In this document: one piece after another, positions 1-11,117 of the stretch
Position numbering within the stretch: position 1 is the stretch's first letter
Layout: each line of letters begins with the position of its first letter
NCBI GenBank assembly: GCA_034440635.1
Contig: JAOTON010001898.1
Span: 1,018,501 to 1,082,500 of the forward strand
Source of the DNA: Lepas anatifera
Lineage: Eukaryota > Arthropoda > Thecostraca > Lepadidae
DNA: 64,000 nucleotides
Direction: 5' to 3'
Made by a program: the position numbers and the translations under genes
Notes under the pieces: generated by a model
Seen by the model: the letters and a program-made list of their open reading frames with translations, nothing else
Database searches by the model: none
What the model was told of the DNA's origin: nothing

Positions 1-148
1 GTCGAGGTCGGGATTGAGAGAGGATATACGGATATAAATGGAAAGATTTCTTTCAATCAAAGAAAACAGAGACAGAAACAAACCAGACAAATACCAACAG
101 CCAACCTCAGCCTGATACGGGCACGTCTCGACCATGTGATAAGCCCCG
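1..148. other. unassigned flank
   Basis: No gene or repeat recognised; probably the 5' flank or truncated 5' region of the Penelope-like element that follows. Confidence 0.3.
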
Positions 149-2114
149 TTGCCCAAACCTTCCTTCCCAGACTCTGATGCCTCCCAGCCACCCAAACCAT
201 CGAAGCATACGGCGCTTCACCTGGAGGAGACTAAAACTAAAATAATGAAAGCTTACCGCCATAACAACACACCAATAAAACATAACATCTCTACGGCACA
301 ACGCAAAGATCTAAAGGCCCTCTGTAATGATAACACTACTATCATAAAAAGGTCGGATAAGTGCAAGAGCTTGGTTATCATGAACAAAGAAAACTACATC
401 AAACAAGCCGAGGATATAGTTGGAAGTTATAAACATATACAAAAGAATCCCACCACTAAACTAGAAGCGGAAACAAAAGACCCATGAAGAAAACCCTAAA
501 CGACCGTCTTCCAGATGAATACCTTCGCCGCCTTCTACCCCAACATTGCCGGACGGCAGTGTTTTATGGGCTTCCAAAAACACACCAGCCTTCGAACCCA
601 CTCCATCCTATAGTCTCTGCCTGCGGTAACCCTCTAGACAAGTTATCGTGGCTGCTACAATGTATCATTTCTCAAATCCTCAAATTTGTTCCAGCACATG
701 TAGAAAACACAGACGACTTTCTAAACAGACTTAGAACAAGGTTTCCACATCATATCCCCCCGAAAAGTGTGTTTTCTCCTTTGGTGTGGTTAACCTATGT
801 GGTAGTATTCCCATTCAAGAAGGTATAAACGCAACGATGCCTTCATTGAAAGCAATGCAGACCAAATCAACCTTTTCGGCATATCAATCACTAATATTCG
901 CACACTAATAACTCACGCACTTCAGAATAGTTTTGTACGATTTGGGGAGAAATACTTCCAACAAACAACAGGACTAGCAATGGGTAACAGAATAGCGCCT
1001 CCTATGGCTGCTTTCGTGCATAAGCTAGAAACTACCTTCATGGCGGGACAGCCTCTGAATCCAATCTTCTATGTCCGCTACATTGATGACATATGGGGAG
1101 TATGGACGCATGGGTTTGACTCATTGCAAAGCTTTTACAATCAATGGAACTCCTACAATCCTGCCATAAAATTCACCATGCAACACGCACAAGACCCGGG
1201 CACTATAGCTTTTTTTGAATACCTACCCTAATCACAGTAAAATATAGTTTTTATTCTACTGAACTCTACATGAAACCTATGACAGCACTAATAATTCTTC
1301 CCTTTGATTCCGCCACCCTATGTCAACCAAAAGATCCACACTACATACACAGATAACTAAAGCCATCCGCTGCTCATCCGACACAGTAACTAAAGCACGT
1401 AGCATCGAAAAAAATAACTAGACTTCTCTCGCTCAATGGTTACCCTCAAAAGCTCATCACCAGCACCATACGATCATGTACAAGGAATTCTGCGTCAAAT
1501 GATTCTAAAACTCTTAAGTCACACAATAGCACCTGCAAGAACAAAAAAGTCGTACTGATATCATTTACATGCGCCTGCCGTTCGTTAATGATACACTGTC
1601 TAAGCGGATACAAGGAATCATCAGAGCCTCAGAATTACCCATCCGCATATCCTGGACTTCTGGAACACCCCTAAAACAAAAACTGATACGATCTGCTCTG
1701 ATGCATCCTCCCTGTCCAGCTGGGCACAAACACTGTCATGCTTGTGAGTGTGGCCTTCGGGGCAAATGTATGACCCGGCTCGTTGTCTATAAGACCACCT
1801 GCACTAAATGTGAGCAGTTAGGGAATGTCCATTCATATGTAGGCGAGAGCAAAAGACCCATTAGGTACCGTCTAAACGAACATTTAGGTGACGCTCGCCT
1901 ACATAGAGTGGACACGCCCTTCAGTGACCACATATTACACTATCATAAAGACCTAAGTGATGATGAAATTAACTCCCTATTTCGGATCGAAATTTTAAGT
2001 GTTAACCGGGACGTCGCAGAAGCGAAAATCAAGGAATCAATATTTATACGCGATTTTGAACCCAAAATGAACACCATGTCAGCTTCTTGGCCTATCACCC
2101 ACAAGTCACCTTAA
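149..2114 (+). mobile_element. Penelope-like retroelement, degenerate
   Basis: Remains of a Penelope-like element coding for a reverse transcriptase fused to a GIY-YIG endonuclease, spread over all three frames. In order: an N-terminal segment (149-487); the GLPKTHQPSNPLHPIVSACG segment (about 570-630); palm motif A near 780-825, reading VVNLCGSIPIQEG with Gly where the catalytic Asp is expected; GLAMGNRIAPPMA (about 973); catalytic YIDD (about 1080); a Cys/His cluster CPAGHKHCHACECGLRGKC (about 1708-1765); and a GIY-YIG region with SYVGESKRPIRYRLNEHL (about 1835-1890). Several frameshifts and the motif A change show it is dead. It is diverged from the second Penelope family at 24.7-28.5 kb. 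Confidence 0.88.
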
Positions 2115-2452
2115 AATAAATAAATAAATGCATTCTAGTTGGTCTTGTGATGCATGATATATGTATAAACGTTGGTAAGTTTTGAAGTGGTGCAGCGAGG
2201 AGCATGATGATAAGTTGATAAGGTGATGATAAATTGATAAGGTGGCCTGTCTATGTATAGATATATGTATGAATGTACATATAATTTTTTTAGGGAGGAA
2301 AATAGAAAAAGAAATGTCTAAGATTGATATGTATACTGTGTGTGAATGCGTGTTGTTTTTGTACTGTTAACCGTTCCATATATTTCTGCAGGAAATAGTG
2401 GTTGCTCCCAAGCGTGTGATAATGATTTGTGTGCTAAAAAAATGTGACATGG

Positions 2453-2475
2453 CTGAGGATGACTTGACGTCGAAA
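2453..2475 (+). ncRNA. hammerhead-like hairpin in Penelope 3' region
   Basis: CTGAGGA, one base, GAC, five-base loop, GTC, GAAA. The layout equals that of the hairpin near the 3' end of the other Penelope family (28408-28430). CTGANGA and GAAA resemble the hammerhead ribozyme core, and such ribozymes are known in Penelope-like elements. Stems I and III and the cleavage site could not be shown, so catalytic function is inference only. Confidence 0.4.
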
Positions 2476-2499
2476 GCTCCTTTTATCGTGTCTTCTCTT

Positions 2500-2856
2500 T
2501 CAATATTATTTTAGGTTTAAAATAAAAAATAACTTGCAGATAATGGTCATTTTAAACACCAGTTTAAAACTTGCATCAGTTGACTTCAGCTGGCCCCGAT
2601 GCATTCTTTAAAACAGAGCCAATCGTGTGGAAGTTCCACACAGGCTGGTGCTCAATGAAGGCCTCCCCCAGTCAACGAACTGAGCTCATTTCCGGCACAC
2701 TTAGTGTCGAATACAACGCTGTTGTGGTTAAATACATCGCTCAAGGCAGCGCATGCGCAGTTGGCCCAGAACAGAGGGTGAAAAAGGCGGGAAAGAGAGC
2801 AGAGATGATAGTGCACTGAAGGGGGCCGAACCAGCGGCTGCTGTCGACTCATGCAT
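2500..2856. other. no gene seen
   Basis: Sequence between the Penelope 3' region and the 51-bp array. Nothing recognised. Confidence 0.3.
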
Positions 2857-3270
2857 GCGCTCGGGCAGCAGCAGAGCACGCACTCCCCATACCCAATCTT
2901 CCTGAGTCGGCTCGGGCAGCAGCAGAGCACGCACTCCCTATACCCACTCTTCCTGAGTCGGCTCGGGCAGCAGCAGAGCACGCACTCCCTATACCCACTC
3001 TCCCTGAGTCGGCTCGGGCAGCAGCAGAGCACGCACTCCCCATACCCACTCTTCCTGAGTCGGCTCGGGCAGCAGCAGAGCACGCACTCCCTATACCCAC
3101 TCTTCCTGAGTCGGCTCGGGCAGCAGCAGAGCACGCACTCCCCATACCCACTCTTCCTGAGTCGGCTCGGGCAGCAGCAGAGCACGCACTCCCTATACCC
3201 ACTCTCCCTGAGTCGGCTCCGGCAGCAGCAGAGCACGCACTCCCTATACCCACTCTCCCCTGAGTCGGCT
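2857..3270. repeat. 51-bp minisatellite, about 8 copies
   Basis: Direct repeat of a 51-bp unit starting CTCGGGCAGCAGCAGAGCAC and ending CCTGAGTCGG. Units differ mainly at one C/T site (CCCCATA or CCCTATA) and at TCTTCC or TCTCCC. Because 51 is a multiple of 3, reading frames stay open on both strands (LGQQQSTHS repeats); these are not taken as genes. Confidence 0.95.
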
Positions 3271-3325
3271 TTTTTACAAACCCTGTTAGCACATTTTCAC
3301 CCCAGAAAACCGTATTCAAACCCAA

Positions 3326-3393
3326 GCTGACGAAGCTGGCCAATAGAGTATAATTTACCGCTGACGAAGCTGGCCAATAGAGTATAATTTACC
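3326..3393. repeat. 34-bp perfect tandem duplication
   Basis: Two identical 34-bp units (3326-3359 and 3360-3393), each beginning GCTGACGAAGCTGGCC and ending AATTTACC. Confidence 0.95.
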
Positions 3394-4152
3394 ACTTTCA
3401 ACTCTTCAACCCAGCACTTTTCCGCACATATACTTTTATCCACGAGTCCTGGGTGAGAGCATGTTCTCGCTTTCAACCATCTAAGGCTGCGATTTACAAG
3501 CAAACCTGGTGTTCAAGGCGGAACGCATCTCGCTCGTACCTCGAAGACGAGTACAATAATTAAGCTAGCAGAGGCTTCAGTTGAAGGGCCGCCGCCGCAC
3601 CGGCGGGCCGTCAGCTGTCGGTGCACTGGGCCGCAGACGCCCCTTCTCTGCTCCATGTCTTTAATCATGTCGTCTCCCTTATCAGTGCCCAACGGGAGAA
3701 TCCTCTCAGAAATACTCTCATCTCGCAGCTTCGTCACTTTATACCACTTTTACTGTGGTTTTTTTAAAGAGAACAAAGGTTGTAATTGTGTTCCATCACT
3801 TTCCATCGAGAAATGGAGGATTGCCTGCAGCACAGTTAGATCAGCGCCGTGCAGCGGGCCGCTCTGTCGGCGCTCCAGGGCGCCTCAGGGCACCTCAGTC
3901 TGTACCCCGCGCACCCCTGCGCCTTTTCATGTACAGCAAACTACGTCTGATCACAATCGAAACCCACCGAGAAGACAGCCCACACTGTCTAACAACGCTC
4001 TGGTGACTTCAGGCCAACTTATCGAATAGAAATAGGCTTGAAAACACACCACCACGTTTGTGTAGGGACAAAACATAAAACAGAGCCGCAGCGGAAATGG
4101 GAGCGGGTGCACAGTCCCCACACAGGCCCGCGGGGCAGGGGACGAGAGTTAC
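3394..4152. other. 3' side of WIPI2-like gene, terminal exon not resolved
   Basis: CpG-rich stretch downstream of exon H in gene orientation. It should hold the last coding exon or 3' UTR if the gene ends here. Two weak candidates were seen on the minus strand, at 3836-3916 and about 3600-3737. Neither has family signatures strong enough to call. Confidence 0.35.
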
Positions 4153-4226
4153 CTGGGGCAGCCGACTTGGCGGGGCAGGCGGCGGACGCGTCCTCGGACG
4201 GCAGGTCACAGAGCTCACCATCCAGC
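4153..4226 (-). CDS. WIPI2: WIPI2-like exon H (C-terminal tail)
   Basis: 74 nt: one base completes the Arg of KQHR, then 24 codons and one base. Peptide LDGELCDLPSEDASAACPAK, then SAAP. LDG after KQHR matches the start of the WIPI2 C-terminal tail; the rest is low-complexity and acidic, as expected for this unconserved tail. Acceptor TTCCGCAG|GCTGG; donor CCCCAG|GTAACT. The continuation is uncertain. A candidate open stretch at about 3600-3737 on the same strand begins DESISERILPLGTDKGDDM but lacks clear family signatures. Confidence 0.75.
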
Positions 4227-4552
4227 CTGCGGAACCACCACACACTCTCTGGCACCAGCACCCGCAAACACCTTCATACGCCATGAGCATCAATACACAC
4301 GTCTTAGAAAGACCTCCCTGCCCCATAACCTTGGCTCTTTGGAAGGCCCATCAAATCAGACTTCTGGTACGAAGGAAATTGGAGAGTGGAGTGCAGGCAG
4401 ATCAGGAAGGACCGACAGTTATTCCAATGGCATCCGACTCGCTCATCCACTGAGCAATTGGTAGCACAAGTGTTGCTGAGTGTCACTCCCGAGCTGGTTT
4501 TCTCGACACTGCTGGGGCCTGCCTCTCTGCCTGCGATAGCCCGGCAGCCCAC

Positions 4553-4660
4553 CTGTGCTGCTTGATCAAGTTGCAGTCTCCGCCTTCAGCGGTGTCCACG
4601 TTGTAGACGTACAGGTAACCATCGGCAGCCGCCACCAGCAGCCGCAGCTGCTTCTTAATC
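4553..4660 (-). CDS. WIPI2: WIPI2-like exon G
   Basis: 108 nt: one base completes Thr, then 35 codons plus two bases (phase 2 out). The peptide [20 protein letters not shown], then [15 protein letters not shown], is the last propeller blade (LLVGAADGYLYMYN in vertebrates). Acceptor GTTGGCAG|GATTAAG; donor CACAG|GTGGGC. A near copy of the acceptor region lies 177 bp upstream in gene orientation (4814-4852). Confidence 0.93.
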
Positions 4661-4813
4661 CTGCCAACAGATGGCGCAGCCGCTGTCAGTGGTACGGCCG
4701 ACCCACACAGCCTGCTGTATTGCCGGCGCCGCCGCGGGCCCGTCAGTGAGTCGCCGTCCAGCTACTGGCCAGGCAGTGGCGCGCTCAGCCGCAGCACGGC
4801 TGACGGGCGTCAC

Positions 4814-4852
4814 AGCAGTCGCAGCTGCTTACTAATCCTGCCAACAGATGGC
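4814..4852 (-). repeat. duplicate of the exon G acceptor region
   Basis: Near copy of 4637-4675, which holds the exon G acceptor and its first 17 or so coding bases; shared core GCAGCTGCTT then TAATCCTGCCAACAGATGGC. In gene orientation it is a decoy acceptor 177 bp upstream. Reading on from it gives ISKQLRLL and then a TGA stop. Confidence 0.85.
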
Positions 4853-5079
4853 ACGGCCTCACATTTAGCTGACGGCTCCGCGTCCAGCCCACAGGCCGGG
4901 AAGGCAGCTGGCCCCTTCTCTCTGGAAGATATACATCAAAGGCAAACTGGAAACTGGTTCACTCGCATTATCCTGTCCGAAACGCATCCTTAAAACATCC
5001 ATTCATAAATGAGATCGTTGACAATGCACGATATGAAGTCATGAAGGAGGCGCCAATCTTAACTTCGAACAGGTTTTAT

Positions 5080-5790
5080 ATATCAAGACCTACCTGACAT
5101 CTCAAGACCAGGGCACACCCCAGGGTAGCATTTTATCTCCGACCCTCTTCCTAGTCATGATCAATGACATTTCTTCCAAAAAGCTGCCGCCTGGAGTTAA
5201 GTACTCCCTATTTGCAGATGATGTCGCTATTTGGAAATCCACTCCGGTCGACACCAGGCGGCGCAGTCAACCAGAATTCAAAACCGCAACTACCGAACTG
5301 CAGGGTAGTCTCGACGACATTCATACTTGGTGCAATTCAATGGGTCTATCACTCTCGGCCGAAAAGTCATCAGTCGTAGTCTTTGCCAGGCCAGGTGTGC
5401 GACACGTCTCAGGCCAGATGTTCCTAAGCTCCAAATCTCAGGCAAACCCATTTAATGCGTGAAAAGCTTCAAATTCTTAGGCGTCATCCTTGATACCCGC
5501 CTTAGTTTTACCGAGCATATTACCAAAGTCGTCTCTAGCTGTCAAAAACGAGTCAATATCCTTCGCATGCTCGGCGGAACAGAGTACGGTGGGGATCGAA
5601 AGACTCTGCTCATGCTCTACAAGTCCTTGATCCGGCCAAATACTTGAATATAATTCGTTCGTGTTTGACTGAACAAACAACACTAATCAGCTAAAGCTAC
5701 AGCACATCCAAAACACAAGTATCCGGGCAGCCACAGGCGCGCTCAGAGAATCCCCATCACCAGCTTGTTAGTGGACAGTGGGCTGTGCCC
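5080..5790 (+). mobile_element. LINE reverse transcriptase fragment
   Basis: Non-LTR retrotransposon RT palm and thumb in broken frames: GTPQGSILSPTLF, then MINDISS, the catalytic FADDVAIW (about 5210-5235), FLGVILDTRLSFTEHI (about 5470-5520) and YKSLIRP. It ends with a QNTSIRAATGALRESP-like thumb segment near 5750. Clade is probably I/Jockey-like. It stops abruptly at a G-rich junction near 5790 and may be the upstream half of the LINE piece at 12230-13380. Confidence 0.85.
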
Positions 5791-6599
5791 CAGGGCATTT
5801 TTTAAGGAAAAGTCAGTGGGGGGGGGCATTCCTTGTGCTGGCCATAGAAGTGTCTTCAAGGGATCAAGACCCCATTTTGAGGGGTTTAATAAAGCTTAGA
5901 CGCGTTAGTGTTAATAAAATGTTTTCAATTTTTGTGTTATTCCATATTATATCAGATTATAGATGCTGCCCAGGGCTGTCAAGGTTTTTCGGCGGAAAAG
6001 GTCAAACCTAGTTGGAAAAAGGGTCAAAAAGGGGCAACATTTCATTTTCACTAAAATAGCCAAATAAATACCACAAAAGCCGGATTTGAGGCTAAAATCA
6101 CCCCTAACGGTAGTCATTAGCCCACAGAAAAAGGCGAATTGTATCACTGTTTAAAACTGATTGTTGACAATTTGATATTGACTTGACGCAATACTTTTTT
6201 TAGCACACTACTCATTTAATACTAAGCCAGGGGTGCTCGTCCAATCCCGCGTGAACACCAAATGATTTTATCCTCATAACCAGATCATTTTTAGCATCAT
6301 TTATCATCTCGGCCGCACCACTCCCCGCTAACATTTAACCCTTGCCCCGGTGGCGGATACGAACCACCTTCGATCTGGTGGGGGGGGGCTAAAAAAGACC
6401 TCACGATCTCAAAAACTAAGAGTGCTAGAAAAAAAGCGCAAAACGGCAATCGAAAGCTCTTTAAAAATGATCTCGAAAATACTTTGGTCATTTTCCTCGT
6501 CAGGTCAATATCAAGGTCACCACAGTTCAAAATAGGTTCAAAATCGCTAATATGAGGTGTGCTAAGAAAACCTCATATATCTTAGAAACTATGATAGCT
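5791..6599. other. unassigned intronic DNA
   Basis: G-tracts near 5817-5826 and 6380-6389; no gene. TGGCGGATAC at 6351-6360 resembles the ends of the small DNA elements seen at 45.9 kb. Confidence 0.3.
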
Positions 6600-7460
6600 A
6601 GAAACATTGTTTTAACACCATTCGAAAGCTCTTGAGTCTCTCTTTCATTACAGCGGCAATGATTTTCGGGTTAGGTCAAAGCCTAGGGAACTGTAGGTCA
6701 CTGAATATTGGGAATGTTCTTGGGAATGTCCATAGCCACCCATGCATAAGAGCGTTTCCTTTTTCGCTAATAACTTCTAAACCAAGCAAGATGCAGCCAT
6801 AGTTGATGCACCATTGCAATCCTCTTGTCAATAAGAATCGAATGATATATAATACTGTTATGCCAGGTCAAATTTAAAAATTTGACCTGACCTAGGTCAA
6901 CGGTCTGACCCAACTTGACCTGATATGGTCATGATGTATATCATTTGACTTGAAGTGACTAAACAAACACTTTGGTGACAATAAAAGTTATATCTTCGTT
7001 TATTCAAAATGTATAGAGTAAAACACCAAAAATGTGTATTTGACCTAAGGTGACCTTTCAAAGGTCACAAGTCAAAATGTTTGGCATCAACTTCAGAAAT
7101 GGGCTACGAGGAAGTCTTATCCGATGTTTGAAGTTTGTGGAAATGGAATTTTTGAAACAAAATGTTTGTGGATTGCCATTCATACTTACTGAGAAAAGCT
7201 CATTTCAGTATTTTTCCCATGTATTTACAATGGGGTGGTCATGCTCTGCATATGACCTTATGTCACCAATATACAAAAATCCCGGAACATATGTTGTAGC
7301 TCCTGGTAGGCCCAATATGTGGTATGGGTTTCAACTTGATTGATTAACACTCCTTTTGGTTATGCAGTCCTAAGCATTTTTTGCGGTGAGGTCACTTCAC
7401 CTGGCCTGGTGACTTGAGCTAATATGACCTTGAGCTAAAATGTTCAGGAAAGACGTAAAA
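6600..7460. repeat. AGGTCA-rich dispersed repeat, degenerate
   Basis: Many copies of AGGTCA or its complement TGACCT, in tandem and inverted arrangements (for example 6860-6950 and 7040-7080). It shares phrasing with the better copies at 54.1 and 63.3 kb. No coding potential. Confidence 0.5.
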
Positions 7461-7508
7461 ATGATGAAGGAACATGTAATGGAAAAATCGCTTTATTTCC
7501 TGGTTTTT

Positions 7509-7552
7509 CATTGTGAGTTAGAACTTAAATTAATATATCATGAACGCATTGA
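7509..7552. repeat. 44-bp inverted repeat, left copy
   Basis: Perfect reverse complement of 10930-10973. The pair encloses a hairpin and the minus-strand LINE. Confidence 0.9.
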
Positions 7553-7553
7553 C

Positions 7554-7695
7554 CAGGAAAAAATGAATTTACACTTTAAGTTGTATTACAAAACCCGACA
7601 AGTTTCGGCTTCCGCCATCACTCCAAGAAGATGGCGGAAGCCGAAACTTGTCGCGTTTTGTAATACAACTTAAAGTATAAATTCATTTTTTCCTG
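7554..7695. repeat. 66-bp-arm hairpin
   Basis: Nearly perfect inverted repeat: left arm 7554-7619, 10-base loop 7620-7629, right arm 7630-7695. Arms begin CAGGAAAAAATGAATTTA. Looks like a small foldback element or one able to make a precursor-like RNA hairpin. Confidence 0.9.
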
Positions 7696-7816
7696 ATGAT
7701 TATTGGTGTTTAAGGGCACTTCAGCTTCTTTGGCTATATGTGCCCAGCATTGTCAGGTTAGGTCAGTTCAAAATGATCTTGGTTAGCTATGAATTTTTAT
7801 GCCGGAGGTGTCACCG

Positions 7817-10800
7817 CTAAAAAGTGCTGTGAGGGCTATAAACGATGTCAAACTTTATTTCTTTCAGGTAAGATAAAACGTCTTTGATGTCTACGACGGG
7901 ATCGTTTCCAAGACACTGCTCTAAAGAGACCGATGGGAAGAATCGACGCATTTGCCTTTTGAGATTGTCACAGCAGTCTACCTCGGATAAAACATGCTGG
8001 ACAGTAAGGCGGTTGCCACAATGTAAACACAGGTTAGGAGTAGAGCTATTTAGGTGGTAGGCATGAGTGGCATAACAGTGCCCGATGCGGAGTCTGAGAG
8101 GGCCACCTCCTCTCTTCTGCTTTTTCTGTTGCTCGACTCCCATCTCTCAATGGAGGTGCGCAGGCGTTTCATAAAGCACTCTGGCTCTGCAGCCCACCTT
8201 GACTGCCATTCAGTCTCCTGTAGTGTTCTGAACGATGCTTTGAGGTCTGAAGCCGGAATCCTAAACTGACGCGAAGGGGGTAGTACGGACGCCTCTTTCG
8301 CAACCTTATCGACTTTTTCGTTCCCTGAAATTCCAATATGGCTCGGTACCCAAGAAAGCGCACATCAGTCCCTCTGGAGGAGATCGCTGACGAAGCCTTC
8401 TTATAGATGGTATAAGCCAGTTTTGCTGTGGGTGATGAGATTGGAGTGCTGTTAGTGAGCTAGCAGAGTCCGTTATGATAAGACATCGATCCTCTTGAGA
8501 ACGCTTGATGTGTCTTAAAACCCGGAGAATGGCATATAGTTCTGTGGTAAAAACCGAAACAGACCCTGGTAGGCTAAACCCCTGACTCAGTCCCTCCCCT
8601 AAAAGGCGCTTCCAGCACCGCCGGTAGACTTCGAGCCGTCGGTGTAGAACCGGGCATGAGCTGCATAGGAGCCGATTTTGCGCAGCGCTAAGGCCAGAAA
8701 TTCTGAGGGTAGTGTTGCTGCTTTTTATGGCGCATCAGATCGAGATCGCATTGTGCAGGGATGAGTCGCCATGGTTCCGTACGTTCTGGTCGCGTTTCAG
8801 CAATTACTTCCAGGTCAACGCCGCTGCCTTCTAACCACAGAGATACACGCAAACAGAGAGCTCGTGAAGATGTCTGTCGCACCATTCTGAGGGGCATAGT
8901 CAAATTTTCGTCGAAAATCCACCTGTATGTTGGATGGGACGGATCCTGCCTGATTTTGCTGGCGTATGATAATGCCAACCGCTTCCTTCTCAGGTCTAGT
9001 GGAGGTTCATTGGCGTCTACTAGAAGGCTTGCCCTGCGGGACGTGCAAGCGCCCGTCGCCACTCTAACACAGGCGTGGTGTACAGCGTCCAGAGGCTGCT
9101 TAACGTTGCTCAAGCACCATCATATACTACTGAGCCATAATCTAGTACGGACCTAATGAGAGCACGGTACAAACGGAGGAGTGTTAACCTATCGGCACCA
9201 TAAGATGTGCGAGAAATCACCTTTAGCACATCCATCCGTTTGAAACATTTATCACGCAGGAGTGATATGTGGGGGGCGTATGTCAAGCGTTTATCCATCG
9301 TCATGCCCAGGAACTTTGCTTCCGGGACGATTGGGACTCTCCTGCCGTATAAACGGAGACTGATGTCAGTACACGAGCGGCGGCGGCAGGGTGCATACAC
9401 ACAGTTTTCTCAGTGGAAAATCTAAAACCGTTCTTCAGGCTCCATTCGGATAACCGGTCTATGCATATTTGGAGCTGTCGCTGTGCTGAAATCGAGGTGG
9501 AGGTGCTTAACCACACCGCTAAGTCATCTACGAACAGAGATTTCTCGACTGTGGGGGTAGAATTTCGCAGACGTCATTAATTAAGATACCGAACAGGGTC
9601 CGCTTAAAACGCCGCCCTGGACCACACCACTCTCCTGGTAGAAACTATCAGATAGCGGTTGCCCACTCTCCTCTGAACTTCCGTCTCTTCATAAAATTGT
9701 CAATAAAGAATCCCATGTGACCCTTGATGCCAGCTTTCCGTGCCTTGTCTAAACCGCGTAGCGCGGCTTGTCTAGGCCTTTTCGATGTCAAATAGTAAAG
9801 CAAACACGTGTTGCTTTGAGGCGATGAACGGCGTATTGATGAATCTAGCGATGTAAGATGGTCGGTAGTGGACCGCCCTGCGCGGAATCCACATTGAGCA
9901 TTAGAAAAGAATCCGGTGCTCTCCAGGTACCAACCAGACGTGCGTTTACCATGCGTTCTAGAGTTTACATACACATGAGGTCAAGGCAATCGGTCTATAG
10001 TGAAGGGGTCGCTACCATCCTTGTCGGCTTTTAAAACTGGGATGACAGTGGCATCTCTCCAGGCAGTGGGAAAATCGTGTGGTCAAGGAAGTTGAAGTAA
10101 GACAATAAAGCAGTAGAAGACCGTTCGCTGAGATTCTTTATCATGTCAATGTGTTACCGCCCGGGCCAGCGGCTGTGCTTCTCGCCCGAGACAGTGCGGT
10201 GTTAAGTTCTGATATGGTAAAGGGTCATTGTATGATAGTTGTTCATGGGGCTAAAACTCACTGGGAGACGTTCCTCCGTTCTTTGTGCCGTAAAACCTTG
10301 GGTCTGAACAGGCCGCCGCCAGCGAGCAGCCACGCATTGCCAAGGCGTTCGCTACCTCTGTGGGGTTAGAAATTGTTCCGCCGGAACCTGTCAGACCGGC
10401 AGGGACATGCGCTACGGCCGGCCAGACGATGTACTCGCCGCCAAATTGTTGTTAATGGTGTTAGCCGATTTATTGTTGTAATATAAGTTTGCCTGATTTT
10501 CGTTTTGCTCTCTAACTGTGCGTCTGGCTAGTGCTTTTGTACGTCGGTATTCTATTAAATTGTGAGTTGTCGGCTGTCTTGTAAATAATTTAAAACGGCG
10601 TCGACGTTCTCTAATGGTGCGCCTGCACTCCTCCGTCCACCAGGGCACGGGTGCGCCGTGGGGCGAGCTAGTTTAGGTATGAAAGTCTCAGCCGAGTCTA
10701 GAATTCGAGCACGCAGCTCCTCCTCGCATATTGTAGCGGTTTCGGCCTCGTCTGGTGTAAAATCAGGACACAGTCAGGGTAAAACCCTGCCAGTCGGCCC

Positions 10801-10930
10801 GCCGTAAGTTCCACTGCGGCGTTCTCCTGCCGGATGTGGGGTCTGACCAAGCCAGATCGGGTAGTGATCTGTTGCACGGATGCGAATGGTTCGCCACTTA
10901 AAGCGGTCGGCTATTGCTGAACGGATAGTT
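7817..10930 (-). mobile_element. I-type LINE with endonuclease remnant, RT and RNase H
   Basis: 5'-truncated, frame-broken non-LTR retrotransposon read right to left. An AP-endonuclease end has ATDHYPI (about 10860-10880). The linker runs PWWTEECRRTIRERRRRFK (10590-10648). RT follows with NAQCGFRAGRSTTDHL (about 9870), the catalytic FVDD (about 9522-9533), FLGMTMDKRLTY and YRALIRSVLDYGS. The thumb holds HHACVRVATGA (about 9050). RNase H has YTDGSK (about 8620), ELYAI and TDSAS (about 8480). A Cys/His C-terminus reads LRIGHCYATHAY and CLHCGNRLTVQHVL (7960-8070). RNase H places it among I-like clades rather than Jockey proper. Many frameshifts; not functional. Confidence 0.9.
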
Positions 10931-10973
10931 CAATGCGTTCATGATATATTAATTTAAGTTCTAACTCACAATG
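10930..10973. repeat. 44-bp inverted repeat, right copy
   Basis: Reverse complement of 7509-7552, lying exactly at the truncated 5' end of the minus-strand LINE. Confidence 0.9.
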
Positions 10974-11073
10974 ATGAGGAACAGTTAGAGTAAGTTTGGC
11001 GGCGCTGCGCACCGCCGTTCTTTTTTTTTGCTGCTTTGGGTAAACCCGAAAGGACAGAAACCACCCATTCATT

Positions 11074-11117
11074 TTTTTGTACTACATTCCCTACATCTGA
11101 GGAATGTAGTACAAAAA
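11074..11117. repeat. short perfect hairpin
   Basis: 17-bp arms (TTTTTGTACTACATTCC and its complement) around a 10-base loop. Confidence 0.85.

Noticed and set aside
3513..3737. Minus-strand frame with RDESISERILPLGTDKGDD
   Set aside because: Acidic and in the right place for a C-terminal tail, but no splice link to exon H or conserved motif could be shown.
3836..3916. Candidate terminal exon of the WIPI2-like gene
   Set aside because: Has a plausible acceptor, but in the phase required after exon H it stops after about ten residues with no family similarity.
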